From Clostridiaceae bacterium (GTDB taxonomy: Bacteria; Bacillota; Clostridia; Acetivibrionales; Acetivibrionaceae), in contig JAAYPF010000193.1 of assembly GCA_012519925.1 (NCBI GenBank), forward strand, positions 1-53,029: a stretch of DNA of 53,029 nt. The letters run 5' to 3'. A program made the translations under genes and the position numbers. A model generated the notes under the pieces. The model worked only from the letters and a program-made list of their open reading frames with translations. It had not been told where the DNA came from and searched no databases. Below are positions 28,497-38,415 of this stretch, one piece after another. Each line of letters opens with the position of its first letter. Position 1 is the stretch's first letter.

Positions 28497-29777
28497 TTAA
28501 CCCTTAAAAAACTTTCTAATTTCCCCTATATAATAAAGTGAGCCGTACGCACATATAACATCATCATCAGAAGTAATTCGGCTTAAACTTGTTTTAACGG
28601 CCCCTTCAATTGTATCACTAACTGAAACATTTTTACAATACTTCAATAGAAAATCCCCCATTTCTTTCGAAGATAATGCCCTATTGTTGTTAGGTGTTAC
28701 CGTTATATATTCCGAGGCTAAAGGCAGAGTTGGCTTAACAATGGAGGCAATATCCTTATCTTTAAGTGCACCAATAATAAATACAATTTTCTTTCTAGGA
28801 AAGTATGTTTTTAAAACCTCCGCTAAAACCTCTGCACCTTGTGCGTTATGAGCACCATCTATCAGAAAAATAGGATTTTTATTCAAAACCTCAAGCCTTC
28901 CTGACCATTTTGCATTAGCTAAACCTTTTCTAATACTGTCATCTGATATCTCATATCCTTTTTTTCTCAGTATCTCTAGGGCACGAACAGCAACAACAGC
29001 ATTTTTTATCTGGTGTTCTCCTAAAAGTGATATCTTCAAAGACCTCAAATTATTTAATTCAAATTCCTGTCCCTCTATTGAATAGGCTCCTATTCTAATG
29101 TTCTGAAAATCCGCTGTGAATAATTCTGCGTTTTTTTCTTTACACACTTGTCTAATTACTTCTAAAACACTCTCCTTCTGAGAAAAAACAACTACATCAG
29201 CTCCACACTTGACAATTCCTGCCTTTTCGAAAGCTATTTTTTCAAGAGTGTCCCCTAGCCTGTTCGTATGATCATAGCCAATAGCTGTAATAACCGATAC
29301 TAAAGATTCCTTTATAATATTTGTAGCATCGAATCTTCCGCCAAGACCAACTTCCAAAACAACTATATCACACTTCATTTGATAAAAATACTCAAATGCA
29401 ATTGCTGTAACTATTTCAAACTCTGTTGGGTATACCTGATATTTCGAAATCATAATATCAACTTTTTCCTTGACAAAAGATGTTATTCTAGCAAGATCAT
29501 CCCCATTTATTTCAATATTATTTATTTTGATCCTCTCGTTAAAACATTCAAGGCTTGGAGATGTAAATATACCAACTTTAAAACCGGCTTCAATCAGCAC
29601 ACTACTAATAAATGTCACTGTTGAGCCCTTTCCATTAGTTCCCGCCACATGGACATACTTAAGCTTGTCCTGAGGATTACCCATCAAGCTTAGAAGAGTC
29701 TCAATATTTTCGAGTCCTAATTTTATTCCAAACTTTGAAGTTCCGTGAATATAGTTTAATGCTTCATTATAATTCAT
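28497..29777 (-). CDS. folC: Folylpolyglutamate synthase / dihydrofolate synthase
   Basis: 426 aa Mur-ligase-family enzyme that adds glutamate to folates (and glutamate to dihydropteroate in the bifunctional form). P-loop VAGTNGKGSTVTFISSVL near residues 44-60, the metal/substrate segment EVGLGGRFDATNIIK, FEKAGIVKCG, and the C-terminal LIDGAHNAQGAEVL and PRKKIVFIIGALKDKDI motifs. Full length. ATG preceded by AAGGGGA. The gene lies between secA and the TPR protein on the same strand; a strong terminator separates it from secA. Confidence 0.94.
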   Translation of the reverse strand: MNYNEALNYIHGTSKFGIKLGLENIETLLSLMGNPQDKLKYVHVAGTNGKGSTVTFISSVLIEAGFKVGIFTSPSLECFNERIKINNIEINGDDLARITSFVKEKVDIMISKYQVYPTEFEIVTAIAFEYFYQMKCDIVVLEVGLGGRFDATNIIKESLVSVITAIGYDHTNRLGDTLEKIAFEKAGIVKCGADVVVFSQKESVLEVIRQVCKEKNAELFTADFQNIRIGAYSIEGQEFELNNLRSLKISLLGEHQIKNAVVAVRALEILRKKGYEISDDSIRKGLANAKWSGRLEVLNKNPIFLIDGAHNAQGAEVLAEVLKTYFPRKKIVFIIGALKDKDIASIVKPTLPLASEYITVTPNNNRALSSKEMGDFLLKYCKNVSVSDTIEGAVKTSLSRITSDDDVICAYGSLYYIGEIRKFFKG

Positions 29778-29874
29778 ACTGTTTCCCCTTTTATCTTCGG
29801 CAAAATTGATTATAAAAACAACCCAATACTTATGTTTCTGTATTTTTACATATTATTCTATCAGGCACACTAAT

Positions 29875-29913
29875 ATTAAAATTGTGATGACCTCACGCCA
29901 TCACAATTTTAAT
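29875..29913 (-). terminator. Terminator downstream of secA
   Basis: A perfect 15-bp stem: ATTAAAATTGTGATG (29875-29889) pairs with CATCACAATTTTAAT (29899-29913), with a nine-base loop. It begins right after the secA stop on the minus strand. The AT-rich stem end replaces a separate T run. Confidence 0.85.
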
Positions 29914-29920
29914 AAATAAA

Positions 29921-32662
29921 TTATTCATTTATCCCACAGCACTTTTTGTATTTTTTACCGCTTCCACAAGGACATAAGTCATTTCTGCCAACCCTATCTT
30001 TTTTACTCTTGACAACAGGTCTTTTAGCCTCATCTCCATGAGATGCTTCTATAGGCTCAGCAACCTTCTCACGTCTTGGTGCATCTTGCTCACGATTTAT
30101 ATGCGTATTTAAAATCACTTTTACCGAATCGAACTGGATATTTTTATTCATTTCTTCAAACATATCAAAACCTTCAAATTTATACTCAATAACAGGGTCT
30201 CTCTGACCATAAGATCTCAAATGAATTCCATGCTTGAGCTGATCCATAGCGTCAATGTGATCCATCCATTTCTGGTCAACTATCCTTAATAGAATTACTC
30301 TTTCAAGCTCCCTCATAAGTTCGGAACCTAATTCGTTTTCTTTGTCCTCGTATCTTTTTGTAATCAGTTCTATAATTTTTTCCTTTAAATCTTCCTTTGT
30401 CAGCCCTTCTAGATAATCTTTAGAATAATTTAAAGAACCTGCTGGAACATATGCTCCTTCGGCATAAGTCCTTATGCCCGCCCAATCCCAGTCATCAGCG
30501 TGCGGACTTTCACTGCAGTATAGGTGAACAATCTCCTCCGCTATGCCTTCAAACATTTTTAAGAAGCTATCCTTTATGCTCTCCCCGTCTAGAACTTTTC
30601 TTCTTTGTTCATATATTACTTCTCTTTGTTTATTCATTACATCATCGTACTGCAATACGTTCTTTCTAATTCCAAAGTTTCTTCCCTCTACCTTTTTCTG
30701 AGCATTTTCAATTTGGTTTGAAAGCATTCTAGCCTCAATCGGCTGATCCTCCTCAAGCCCCAACATATTGACCATTCCTTGTAGTCTATCTGAACCGAAA
30801 AGCCTCATCAAATCATCTTCTAGGGAAATATAAAATCTTGAAGACCCTGGGTCACCCTGACGACCTGACCTACCTCTCAACTGATTATCTATACGTCTTG
30901 ACTCGTGTCTTTCTGTACCTATTATGTGAAGTCCACCAGCTTCAACAACCTTTTCCCTCTCCTTATTAGTAATTTCCTTAAAACCTTCATATAATTCTCT
31001 ATATACTGCCCTTGCCGCTAATATTTCTTCATCATCAGTATCATTAAAACCGGTAGCTTGGTTTATTAACTCATCATCATATCCTTTTTTTCTCATTTCT
31101 TGTTTTGACATATATTCAGGATTACCGCCTAACATTATGTCAGTACCACGTCCAGCCATATTTGTAGCAATGGTAACTGCTCCATATTTTCCTGCCTGTG
31201 CTATAATTTCAGCTTCCTTATCATGGACCTTAGCATTCAACACCTGATGAGGTATACCTCTCTTTTTGAGCATCGAGCTTAGCAATTCCGATTTATCAAT
31301 AGATATAGTACCAATTAGTGTTGGCTGTCCTTTTTTATGACACTCAGCAATATCGTTTATAACAGCGTTAAATTTGCCCACCTCATTTTTATAAACAACA
31401 TCGTTAAGGTCAATCCTAGCAATAGGCTTATTGGTCGGAATGACAATAACATCCAGCTTATAAATATCTTGAAACTCCTGTTCTTCTGTAAGAGCCGTAC
31501 CAGTCATACCAGATAGCTTAGTATACATTCTAAAGTAATTTTGGAAAGTAATAGTGGCAAGAGTTTTACTTTCTCTTTCAACTTTAACTCCCTCTTTTGC
31601 TTCTATAGCTTGATGTAATCCGTCACTATAACGTCTTCCGTACATTAAACGTCCAGTAAACTCATCAACTATTATAATTTCTCCTTCCTTGACAACATAA
31701 TCTTTGTCAAGTTTCATAATACCGTGTGCTCTTAAAGCCTGATTTATGTGATGGGAAATTGTAAGGTTGTCTGAATCGGAAAGATTCTCAATTCCAAAAA
31801 ACGCCTCTGCCTTTTTAACACCTTGTGCTGTTAATGCTGCAGTACTAGCCTTTTCATCAACAATATAATCAGCATCAATATCATCGGAATCCTCTTTATC
31901 ATCAAGCTGAGTGAAAACCTTTACTTTTAGTCTTCTCACAAAAGAATCTGCAACCTTGTATAGCTCGGTAGACTTGTCTCCTTGTCCAGATATTATAAGT
32001 GGTGTCCTTGCTTCATCAACAAGGATACTGTCCACCTCATCCACTATGGCATAATGCAAATCCCTTTGCACCATTTCTTCCTTGTAGATAACCATATTGT
32101 CTCTTAGGTAATCAAATCCATACTCATTATTAGTACCATAAGTAATATCGCAGTTGTATGCCTCTCTTCTTTCATTGTTGTTAAGACCGTGAACAATGAG
32201 ACCAACAGACAAACCAAGAAAATTATATACTTTTCCCATCCACTCGCTATCACGTTTAGCTAAGTAGTCATTCACTGTTACAACATGAACGCCTTTACCT
32301 AAAAGTGCATTCAAATAAACTGGAAGGGTCGCAACAAGGGTTTTTCCTTCCCCTGTTCTCATTTCCGCAATCCTTCCTTGATGAAGTACGATACCTCCAA
32401 TAAGCTGAACCTTAAAGTGTCTCATCCCAAGAACTCTCCAGGATGCTTCCCTCATAACCGCAAAAGCTTCCGGAAGAATATCGTCAAGAGTCTCTCCAGC
32501 TTCAATTCTCTTTTTAAATTCCTGCGTTTTACCTTTAAGTTGATCATCATTTAAAGCCTTAATCTCTTCTTCTAAGCTCTCTATCTTATCCACAATCGGC
32601 ATAATTCTTTTAAGCTCTCTGTCACTATAACTTCCAATAATCTTCTCAATCAATTTTTTCAT
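29921..32662 (-). CDS. secA: Preprotein translocase ATPase subunit SecA
   Basis: 913 aa motor of the Sec translocase. DEAD-like motor 1 has [14 protein letters not shown] (Walker A) and [13 protein letters not shown] (Walker B), with the preprotein cross-linking region between; motor 2 has [11 protein letters not shown] and the [13 protein letters not shown] segment. The C-terminal [13 protein letters not shown] zinc motif is intact and binds SecB or ribosomes. ATG 32662 follows GGAGGT by eight bases; an in-frame longer start at 32692 has no site. Full length, with no sign of a second accessory SecA2. Confidence 0.98.
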   Translation of the reverse strand: MKKLIEKIIGSYSDRELKRIMPIVDKIESLEEEIKALNDDQLKGKTQEFKKRIEAGETLDDILPEAFAVMREASWRVLGMRHFKVQLIGGIVLHQGRIAEMRTGEGKTLVATLPVYLNALLGKGVHVVTVNDYLAKRDSEWMGKVYNFLGLSVGLIVHGLNNNERREAYNCDITYGTNNEYGFDYLRDNMVIYKEEMVQRDLHYAIVDEVDSILVDEARTPLIISGQGDKSTELYKVADSFVRRLKVKVFTQLDDKEDSDDIDADYIVDEKASTAALTAQGVKKAEAFFGIENLSDSDNLTISHHINQALRAHGIMKLDKDYVVKEGEIIIVDEFTGRLMYGRRYSDGLHQAIEAKEGVKVERESKTLATITFQNYFRMYTKLSGMTGTALTEEQEFQDIYKLDVIVIPTNKPIARIDLNDVVYKNEVGKFNAVINDIAECHKKGQPTLIGTISIDKSELLSSMLKKRGIPHQVLNAKVHDKEAEIIAQAGKYGAVTIATNMAGRGTDIMLGGNPEYMSKQEMRKKGYDDELINQATGFNDTDDEEILAARAVYRELYEGFKEITNKEREKVVEAGGLHIIGTERHESRRIDNQLRGRSGRQGDPGSSRFYISLEDDLMRLFGSDRLQGMVNMLGLEEDQPIEARMLSNQIENAQKKVEGRNFGIRKNVLQYDDVMNKQREVIYEQRRKVLDGESIKDSFLKMFEGIAEEIVHLYCSESPHADDWDWAGIRTYAEGAYVPAGSLNYSKDYLEGLTKEDLKEKIIELITKRYEDKENELGSELMRELERVILLRIVDQKWMDHIDAMDQLKHGIHLRSYGQRDPVIEYKFEGFDMFEEMNKNIQFDSVKVILNTHINREQDAPRREKVAEPIEASHGDEAKRPVVKSKKDRVGRNDLCPCGSGKKYKKCCGINE

Positions 32663-32741
32663 ATTGTAAAACCTCCAAATATTATTTAACAATTATCACA
32701 AAAACAATCTTATACTTTAAAATTTTAATTCATAATTAAAT

Positions 32742-33320
32742 CTATACATCTATCTTTCGTGGTTTTATCACAAACTGCAAACAAAGCAAAAATACTCCTA
32801 CTGCTACAATAATATCTCCAATGCTAATCACAGGCATCCCTAAGCCCAAAAAGCCAGGAAGACTTATTATGTCTGCTAAAATCGGAATCCTTGTTGCTTC
32901 ATCTAAAGCCACATGTTTGCTGTCTGCTCCCCTTTGCATTAAATCAAGAGCTTTAGCCATATAAGCTTCATTGCCCAAAAGACTCATATCAACTGGCATT
33001 CTACCTCCATTAAGCAGCATTACCAAAGCATTAAGAAAAGCACCTAATCCGATAAACCATAGTCCAAAATATTCTCTATTAAACCAAATAACCAAAAACG
33101 CTAAGCAAAATATCGTCCCATTGACCATCCATGCAATAGAGGTTGCGAATTTATATTCCCTAACTTCTGCAATAGAAGATAAAATTTGCAAAGCAACAGC
33201 TATTAACAACAACCATGATTTTTCGAACTTTATATTACTAAAGCTCGGCTTTCTTCCATTAATGTGGGTAATAAAAATTCCAATTAAAAGAGCAAAAAAC
33301 ATCACAACAATATAAAGCAC
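32742..33320 (-). CDS. DUF5317-type polytopic membrane protein
   Basis: 192 aa. Four to five hydrophobic segments (MLYIVVMFFALLIGIFIT; WLLLIAVALQILSS; MVNGTIFCLAFLVIWF; FGLWFIGLGAFLNALVMLL; GDIIVAVGVFLLCLQFV) and the NGGRMPVDMS motif seen in the DUF5317 family of unknown function. Starts at GTG 33320, five bases after GGGGTG. It sits 79 bases upstream of secA on the same strand. No enzymatic motif was seen. Confidence 0.8.
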   Translation of the reverse strand: MLYIVVMFFALLIGIFITHINGRKPSFSNIKFEKSWLLLIAVALQILSSIAEVREYKFATSIAWMVNGTIFCLAFLVIWFNREYFGLWFIGLGAFLNALVMLLNGGRMPVDMSLLGNEAYMAKALDLMQRGADSKHVALDEATRIPILADIISLPGFLGLGMPVISIGDIIVAVGVFLLCLQFVIKPRKIDV

Positions 33321-33403
33321 TTTATCACCCCTAATTTAAATAGAGTGAACTCTACATTTGTCAAAAGGTAGTTATTTCCCTTTCAAGAAATCCTATTCAT
33401 TAT

Positions 33404-33829
33404 TTAATTGTAGCAAAGAGGAGGAGAAATATCCGAATGGCAAAGGATAATATCCTTTTTTAGTATTTTAGATACAGCAATAAAAGCAATAAACAAAAAC
33501 GTTATAAAAATGATTGGTTTAAATGTTTTCTTGCTTGCTGGCAACAATGACTGTATATTTGTCTTATCTAAACTTGAAATGAATATACCCTTACTAAATT
33601 TTATATTGGAAAAAGAAGCAGAACTTAACTTAAATGCTTGCTTTTCATTTAAACACTCAATCAAGCATTCCCTTTGTTTAGCAGTAAGCTCTCCTTCGTA
33701 GCCTAAAACAATATCAATTACTTCCTTAGTCAAGATGGAAGGATCCGATAAAATTTCTGTTAAATTTATTATATTATCCGAAGTCAGTGCTGATAAAATC
33801 AGCAAACTGATAAATAATTTTCTTAACAT
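33404..33829 (-). CDS. Small hypothetical membrane protein
   Basis: 141 aa, not recognised. A short hydrophobic N-terminus (LRKLFISLLILSALTS) that could be a signal or anchor, a middle rich in polar residues with a Cys pair (RECLIECLNEK), and one membrane helix near the C-terminus (FKPIIFITFLFIAFIAVSKIL) with a final ILCHSDISPPLCYN tail. A GGGAAGG site lies before the ATG. It sits between the DUF5317 protein and the YerC-type regulator. Confidence 0.6.
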   Translation of the reverse strand: MLRKLFISLLILSALTSDNIINLTEILSDPSILTKEVIDIVLGYEGELTAKQRECLIECLNEKQAFKLSSASFSNIKFSKGIFISSLDKTNIQSLLPASKKTFKPIIFITFLFIAFIAVSKILKKDIILCHSDISPPLCYN

Positions 33830-33928
33830 TTGTACCTTCCCAACTTTTATTTATTCCTATAGCAATTTTAACTAACTTTTTAAATTTAATCAACAATTAA
33901 ATTAACAATAGTTTAAGAATTATTTTTT

Positions 33929-34228
33929 CTAAATACCTTTTTTATCTGCTAATTTATTTAATATTGTGTTATAGCCATCTGCTCCATAGTTTAAAGCTCT
34001 GTTAATTCTGCTTATTGTAGCAGTACTCGCACCAGTTACCTCACTAATATCCGTATACGTCTTACCATCCCTTAACATACTTGCTACCTCAAGCCTTTGT
34101 GCAAGTGCTTTAATCTCCGAAACAGTACAAATATCTTCAAAAAAGTTATAGCATTCTTCTATATTTTCTAATAGCAATATTGCTTCAAATAACTTGTCCG
34201 TCATATCATCTTTAAGTTTAGGATTCAT
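33929..34228 (-). CDS. YerC/YecD-family TrpR-like DNA-binding protein
   Basis: 99 aa all-helical protein. The TrpR-like helix-turn-helix is clear (SEIKALAQRLEVASMLRDGKTYTDISEVTGASTATISRINRALNYG). The family is found across Firmicutes and is thought to be a small transcription factor; no effector is known. ATG at 34228, eight bases after GGAG; the TTG at 34246 of the longer frame lies before the ribosome site. Confidence 0.88.
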   Translation of the reverse strand: MNPKLKDDMTDKLFEAILLLENIEECYNFFEDICTVSEIKALAQRLEVASMLRDGKTYTDISEVTGASTATISRINRALNYGADGYNTILNKLADKKGI

Positions 34229-34611
34229 AAATCCAACTCCGTTCAAAAAACAGTTATTAAAACTTTATCCTTATAGTGATTACAATATCAGCTTTTTTGC
34301 AAAGAGTCAATTCTTTTAAAATTCTTAAATTTTCTTTTGAAATAAATTGAAATAATTGTGGTAATCAATATACTTTCATGTTATAATTTAAATGAAACTT
34401 AAATACTTTAATATGTATATTCCAAAGCCTATTATGCTATTTTTATATAAACTCTAATTTTAAGGCTTTGCAAATAGCCGTTTTTGAATCTTCTAGTTGT
34501 TATGTTCTTCAAAGTAATTACTCTTCAAATAGAATTATTACACAATGTATAAACTAAATGTGACCCCTAAATACTACCAAATATCAGTGTGTTGCTTTTT
34601 TTGAAATATTT

Positions 34612-34636
34612 TGTCGAATTTTGTGATGTTTCGACG
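34612..34636. promoter_or_regulatory. Spo0A-box-like dyad
   Basis: TGTCGAA (34612-34618) is an exact match to the Spo0A box core TGNCGAA; TTCGACG (34630-34636) is the inverted copy with one mismatch. A possible AT-rich promoter (TATAGT near 34664-34669) follows. Confidence 0.45.
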
Positions 34637-34708
34637 AACAGTTACATTATTCTACAATTTAGTATAGTATTAATATCAAGTAATTTTATAAAAGTTACTC
34701 CCCTAAAT

Positions 34709-34757
34709 CCCGATGCATTCTCCCTTCTCTTCTTTGGAATGCACGGGGTATTTTTTT
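34709..34757 (+). terminator. Orphan plus-strand terminator
   Basis: CCC plus TGCATTC (34709-34720) pairs with GAATGCA plus GGG (34737-34748) around a 2x2 internal loop; a seven-T run follows at 34751-34757. No gene precedes it on the plus strand within 460 bases, and cca starts 309 bases later. Confidence 0.7.
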
Positions 34758-35065
34758 GCCCTTTTATATATTATTTGCAATAAACATTTTTTGTTGATTT
34801 ATATATTTAAAAATCTTAGCATTGATTCATATGTTGCTTAAAATTCAACCTCTACCCTACAAATTAAGACACTTTAAACTTCATTAGTTTAGATATAATC
34901 TTTTTTGTCAGCCTATGTAGTTATAGCTTTTTTATTATATGCTGTTATATTCTAGATTCTAATAATTTTCCCAATGATTGAAAAATAAATTCCTAAAATA
35001 TTATTGTAAAATGGTATATAATATTATTTAGGGCTTAATTGTTTTTTAGTTAGAAAGGAAATGTA

Positions 35066-36403
35066 ATGAATAGTAATGTTAAAATTGATATACCTAAAGA
35101 GGTTGCACAAATTATAAGCACACTCAATGACAACAACCATAAAGCATACATTGTTGGAGGTTGCTTAAGGGATAGTATCCTTAAGCAACAGCCAAAGGAT
35201 TGGGATATTACAACCTCGGCAACTATAGATCAAATCAAATCTATTTTTAGTAAAACAATTGATACAGGAATAAAGCATGGTACTGTTTCGGTACTTATTG
35301 ACAAAGAAGTTATAGAAGTTACCACCTTTAGGACAGCACATATAGAAGATGAAAGGTGCCTAATTACCGATCTTTCCTATAGGGATTTTACAATAAATGC
35401 AATGGCATATCATCCTTTAGAAGGTCTATTTGACCCATATTCAGGCATTGAAGATAATAAAAATGCCGTTATACGTGCAGTTGAAAATGCTGATGACAGG
35501 TTTAGAGAAGATCCTCTAAGAATGCTTCGTGCTGTGCGTTTTTGTGCAGTGTTGGAATTTGATATTGAAGCTTCAACTCTTGCTGCAATTGAACGAAACA
35601 GCGCTCTTATTAATAACGTCAGCCAGGAAAGAATAAGGGACGAACTAACTAAAATACTTACCTCACGTCAACCCTATAAGTTCAACTTATTACGAGATTC
35701 GCAGTTATTAAAATTCATCTTACCTGAGTTTAATGCTTGCTATCTAGTTACACAAAATCACCCTTATCATATTCATAATGTTGCTATCCACTCCCTAAAG
35801 ACAGTGTCTGAAATTGAAAATGACGAAAGTCTCAAATGGACTATGCTTCTTCACGATACAGGGAAAGCACTAACAAAATCAACTGATAAAAAAGGAACAG
35901 ACCATTTTTATGGTCATCCTGAAAAAAGTATGCTTATAGCTAAAGCCGTATTAAAAAGGCTTAAGTTCGATAATAAGACCATAACTAATGTTTGCCATCT
36001 TATAAAATTTCACGATTGGCACATACAGCCTAATTTTAATTCTGTACGAAAAGCTGTAAGCGTAATAGGTAAGGATAATTTTATTAATCTTTTAAAAGTA
36101 CAGGAAGCAGATAAAAAAGGACAAAATCCAGATTTTTTGGTCTCTTCACTCAAAGTTCTATATAAAATAAAGGAAATATATGCCGAAATTATTAATGAAC
36201 AGCAATGTTTATCAATCAAAGATTTGAAAATCAATGGCAACGACCTTATTTCTTTAGGCTATCAGCAAGGTAAAGAAATCGGGTATATATTAGAAAAACT
36301 ATTATATACTATATTAGAAAAACCTGAACTCAATACATCTGACGACCTTTTAGAAATGGCAAAATATCTTAAAAACTCTAAAGGTGATAAATATGATAAT
36401 TGA
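35066..36403 (+). CDS. cca: tRNA nucleotidyltransferase with HD domain, short-loop form
   Basis: 445 aa class II nucleotidyltransferase that builds or repairs the tRNA 3' CCA end. Motif A is intact (GGCLRDSILKQQPKDWDITT), motif B is YRDFTINAMA (usual first Arg is Tyr), motif C is REDPLRMLRAVRF, followed by QERIRDELTKIL. An HD domain (IHNVAIHS, LLHDTGK, HFYGHP, FHDWHIQPN) occupies about 240-330, as in E. coli-like enzymes. Between EVTTF and RDFT only 16-17 residues remain, about ten fewer than in Bacillus CCA enzymes, which is the flexible loop shortened in CC-adding enzymes. The ribosome site AAAGGAAA is before ATG 35066. It overlaps the next gene by 11 bases. Confidence 0.93.
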   Translation: MNSNVKIDIPKEVAQIISTLNDNNHKAYIVGGCLRDSILKQQPKDWDITTSATIDQIKSIFSKTIDTGIKHGTVSVLIDKEVIEVTTFRTAHIEDERCLITDLSYRDFTINAMAYHPLEGLFDPYSGIEDNKNAVIRAVENADDRFREDPLRMLRAVRFCAVLEFDIEASTLAAIERNSALINNVSQERIRDELTKILTSRQPYKFNLLRDSQLLKFILPEFNACYLVTQNHPYHIHNVAIHSLKTVSEIENDESLKWTMLLHDTGKALTKSTDKKGTDHFYGHPEKSMLIAKAVLKRLKFDNKTITNVCHLIKFHDWHIQPNFNSVRKAVSVIGKDNFINLLKVQEADKKGQNPDFLVSSLKVLYKIKEIYAEIINEQQCLSIKDLKINGNDLISLGYQQGKEIGYILEKLLYTILEKPELNTSDDLLEMAKYLKNSKGDKYDN

Positions 36404-37349
36404 AACATTTGAGTACTGCTCCTTTGACAACAATAATATCTTCGTGTATAAATGGTCTCCCGAAAACACCAAAATATTAGGTATAGTTCACATTTCTCAT
36501 GGACTGTCCGAACATGCAGGAAGATATAAATATTTTGCAGAGCAACTAACATCTGTAGGATACATTGTGTATGCACACGACCAAAGAGGTCATGGTAAAA
36601 CAACGAAAAACACTAATAATATTGTACATGTCAGCAACGGTGGCTGGACTCACATGCAAAAAGATCTTGTGCTACTTATTGATTACATAAAAAAAGCTCA
36701 TGCAGAACTGCCGATTTTTCTTTTTGGACATAGCATGGGTAGCTTTATAATTAGAAGTGTACTTCAAGATAGTACCACCAATGTAAATGGTGCAATAATA
36801 TCGGGTACAGGATGTTTCGATAACCTTGCCCTAAATGCCGGTATTTTAGTTGCTAAATCACTTATTAAAAGAAGAGGTCCACATAAAAGAAGCTATTATA
36901 TAAATAATATTACCTTCAGAGCCTTTAACTTAAATGTCTCTGAACCCAAAACTTTTTTTGACTGGATAAGTAGAGATGATAAAATTGTCAGCAGCTTTTT
37001 AAACGACCCTCTATGTAGGATTAATTGTTCAAACAATCTGTTTTTTGAGCTTTTTAACGGATTAAAGACAATGCAAAATCCAAAGTCCATTATAAAAACC
37101 CCAAAAAACACTCCTATTCTTTTACTATCTGGTGGCAATGACCCAGTGGGTCATTGGGGTAGAGACGTTTTCGAATTGATGAAGCTTTACAAAAATATTG
37201 GTGTTAATGATGTTCAATATAAATTGTACCCTTTTGCACGGCATGAACTAATTAATGAAACAAACAAAGATGAAGTTATACTAGATATAATTAATTGGCT
37301 AAACGAAAGAACGTCTCCTGCACTTTCAGTTGTTTCCGCACCTTTGTAA
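36393..37349 (+). CDS. Alpha/beta hydrolase, lysophospholipase / monoacylglycerol lipase-like
   Basis: 318 aa serine hydrolase. The HGLSEHAGRYKYFAEQLTSVGYIVYAHDQRGHGKT segment is the PldB/monoglyceride lipase signature. The nucleophile is Ser in LFGHSMGSF, the acid Asp in LLLSGGNDPVG and the base His in YPFARHELINE. Likely cleaves an acyl ester of a lysolipid or monoglyceride. No signal peptide. ATG 36393 lies 8 bases after AAAGG, inside the end of cca (11-base overlap), so its translation is probably coupled to the tRNA enzyme; the pairing has no obvious functional logic. GTG 36384 in frame is the discarded alternative. Confidence 0.9.
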   Translation: MIIETFEYCSFDNNNIFVYKWSPENTKILGIVHISHGLSEHAGRYKYFAEQLTSVGYIVYAHDQRGHGKTTKNTNNIVHVSNGGWTHMQKDLVLLIDYIKKAHAELPIFLFGHSMGSFIIRSVLQDSTTNVNGAIISGTGCFDNLALNAGILVAKSLIKRRGPHKRSYYINNITFRAFNLNVSEPKTFFDWISRDDKIVSSFLNDPLCRINCSNNLFFELFNGLKTMQNPKSIIKTPKNTPILLLSGGNDPVGHWGRDVFELMKLYKNIGVNDVQYKLYPFARHELINETNKDEVILDIINWLNERTSPALSVVSAPL

Positions 37350-37359
37350 ACAACTCTCC

Positions 37360-37845
37360 TTATTTTGCATTCAGCCATTCGAGTACAGGTTCGAGATTTT
37401 CTTCTTTCACACCATCAAAACCGTTTTCAACATTGAAGATCGCTTCTTTGATTTTATCATTTTTGTCCTTACGGCTTTTAAGTATATTTAAAAACATGGA
37501 TAGCATGATTTTATCCATACCCTTTATCTCTTTCAAGGGCAAACATCCCCCACGCAGATAAAAAAACGGTATGCCTTCAATCTTATTCCTAGTCATAACT
37601 GTTTGGTCATCGGGCTCCGCAGTTTGGGCTGTACCCGAACCGCAAACAGCTTTGATATTATGTCTTCTCACTTTATTAAGCCCCTGTATCTTCCCAGCTT
37701 TCATCCAACCAAGAAAAATAATTTCTTCATCCTGATTAACCTTCGAAATTTCCTTTACCGAGAAGACCTTTAGCCCCGCCTTCGCAGCAAGCATATCAGC
37801 ATACTTTTTAGTAAAACCTCTTTTTGACTCATAAACAATTATCAT
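37360..37845 (-). CDS. Flavodoxin-domain protein
   Basis: 161 aa. The first 15 residues (MIIVYESKRGFTKKYADML) match the phosphate-binding loop of flavodoxin and protoporphyrinogen oxidase-like HemG proteins; the following IIFLGWMKAGKIQGL is the second FMN contact. The remainder (VCGSGTAQTAEPDDQTVMTRNKI, FFYLRGGCLPLKEIKGMDKIML) resembles the flavodoxin-like 'flavodoxin domain' family of clostridia. Probably a cytosolic FMN electron carrier. AGGAG precedes the ATG. Converges on the hydrolase gene, whose stop is only 10 bases from its own stop. Confidence 0.8.
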   Translation of the reverse strand: MIIVYESKRGFTKKYADMLAAKAGLKVFSVKEISKVNQDEEIIFLGWMKAGKIQGLNKVRRHNIKAVCGSGTAQTAEPDDQTVMTRNKIEGIPFFYLRGGCLPLKEIKGMDKIMLSMFLNILKSRKDKNDKIKEAIFNVENGFDGVKEENLEPVLEWLNAK

Positions 37846-38415
37846 TTTTCAATCTCCTTTGCACAAGTAACGACATGCTAAATTATATCTTTAAAGTATA
37901 GCAATATTTATTGAAATTCACAAGGCTATAGTTTGCAAGGCTTTATATGTATGCATGTAAAAAACTTGACTAAAACGAATACCTTTATTATTCCCCTCTA
38001 ATATAACTGTCAAATCCTACTCCTACGATATTCATGTACTTTATATTGTTATTATATTCTAATTTAAAAATATTTTTACTGAAAGCTCAAAAAATACAGA
38101 AAATATTATCACTTCAAATAAAACCTTAGACATTTAAGTTTAAATTAAGTTTTGTACTATATAATTATATTGTATGGTAAAATATATTTTGTCAATATAT
38201 ATTTCCAACAATCAATTCACTACTTAATATAGCCTTCGATTTAATATATTTACACTCCAACAAACGAATAAGTACATGATAGCTGTTTGTTAGGTTATAT
38301 TGTTAATGTTCTAAATAGACTTAATATTTATGCTTTAATAATCGTATGTTGCATATCAACAACTAATAAAACATTAAGTTTATTTACATAAAATAAATCA
38401 AAGGGGAGAGATACT
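37846..38415. other. Intergenic region upstream of the CotH gene
   Basis: 570 AT-rich bases. A dyad AAATATAT with ATATATTT lies near 38181-38205. I see no gene and no recognisable riboswitch. The promoter of the cellulosomal protein must be here; it could not be assigned to a sigma factor by eye. Confidence 0.4.

Larger units (their letters stand above)
34229..35065. other. Long AT-rich intergenic region with possible regulatory RNA elements
   Basis: 837 bases, the longest stretch without a gene. It holds a wide hairpin CAAAGCCT (34423-34430) with AGGCTTTG (34463-34470); a shorter alternative stem, GGCT with AGCC followed by GTTTTTG (34464-34484), would compete with it. Then come the Spo0A-box-like dyad and the orphan terminator listed separately. 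The cca promoter lies in the last part, near a TATATAATATTATTTAG run at 35013-35030. A 64-codon plus-strand frame at 34589 has no ribosome site. Confidence 0.4.

Noticed and set aside
34589..34783. 64-codon plus-strand frame in the long intergenic region
   Set aside because: No ribosome site; it spans the terminator hairpin and its translation is only AT-driven Phe/Tyr/Leu.
36384..36403. Overlap of cca and hydrolase genes as a sign of a fusion or frameshift
   Set aside because: Both genes are complete with a ribosome site for the second; this is ordinary translational coupling.
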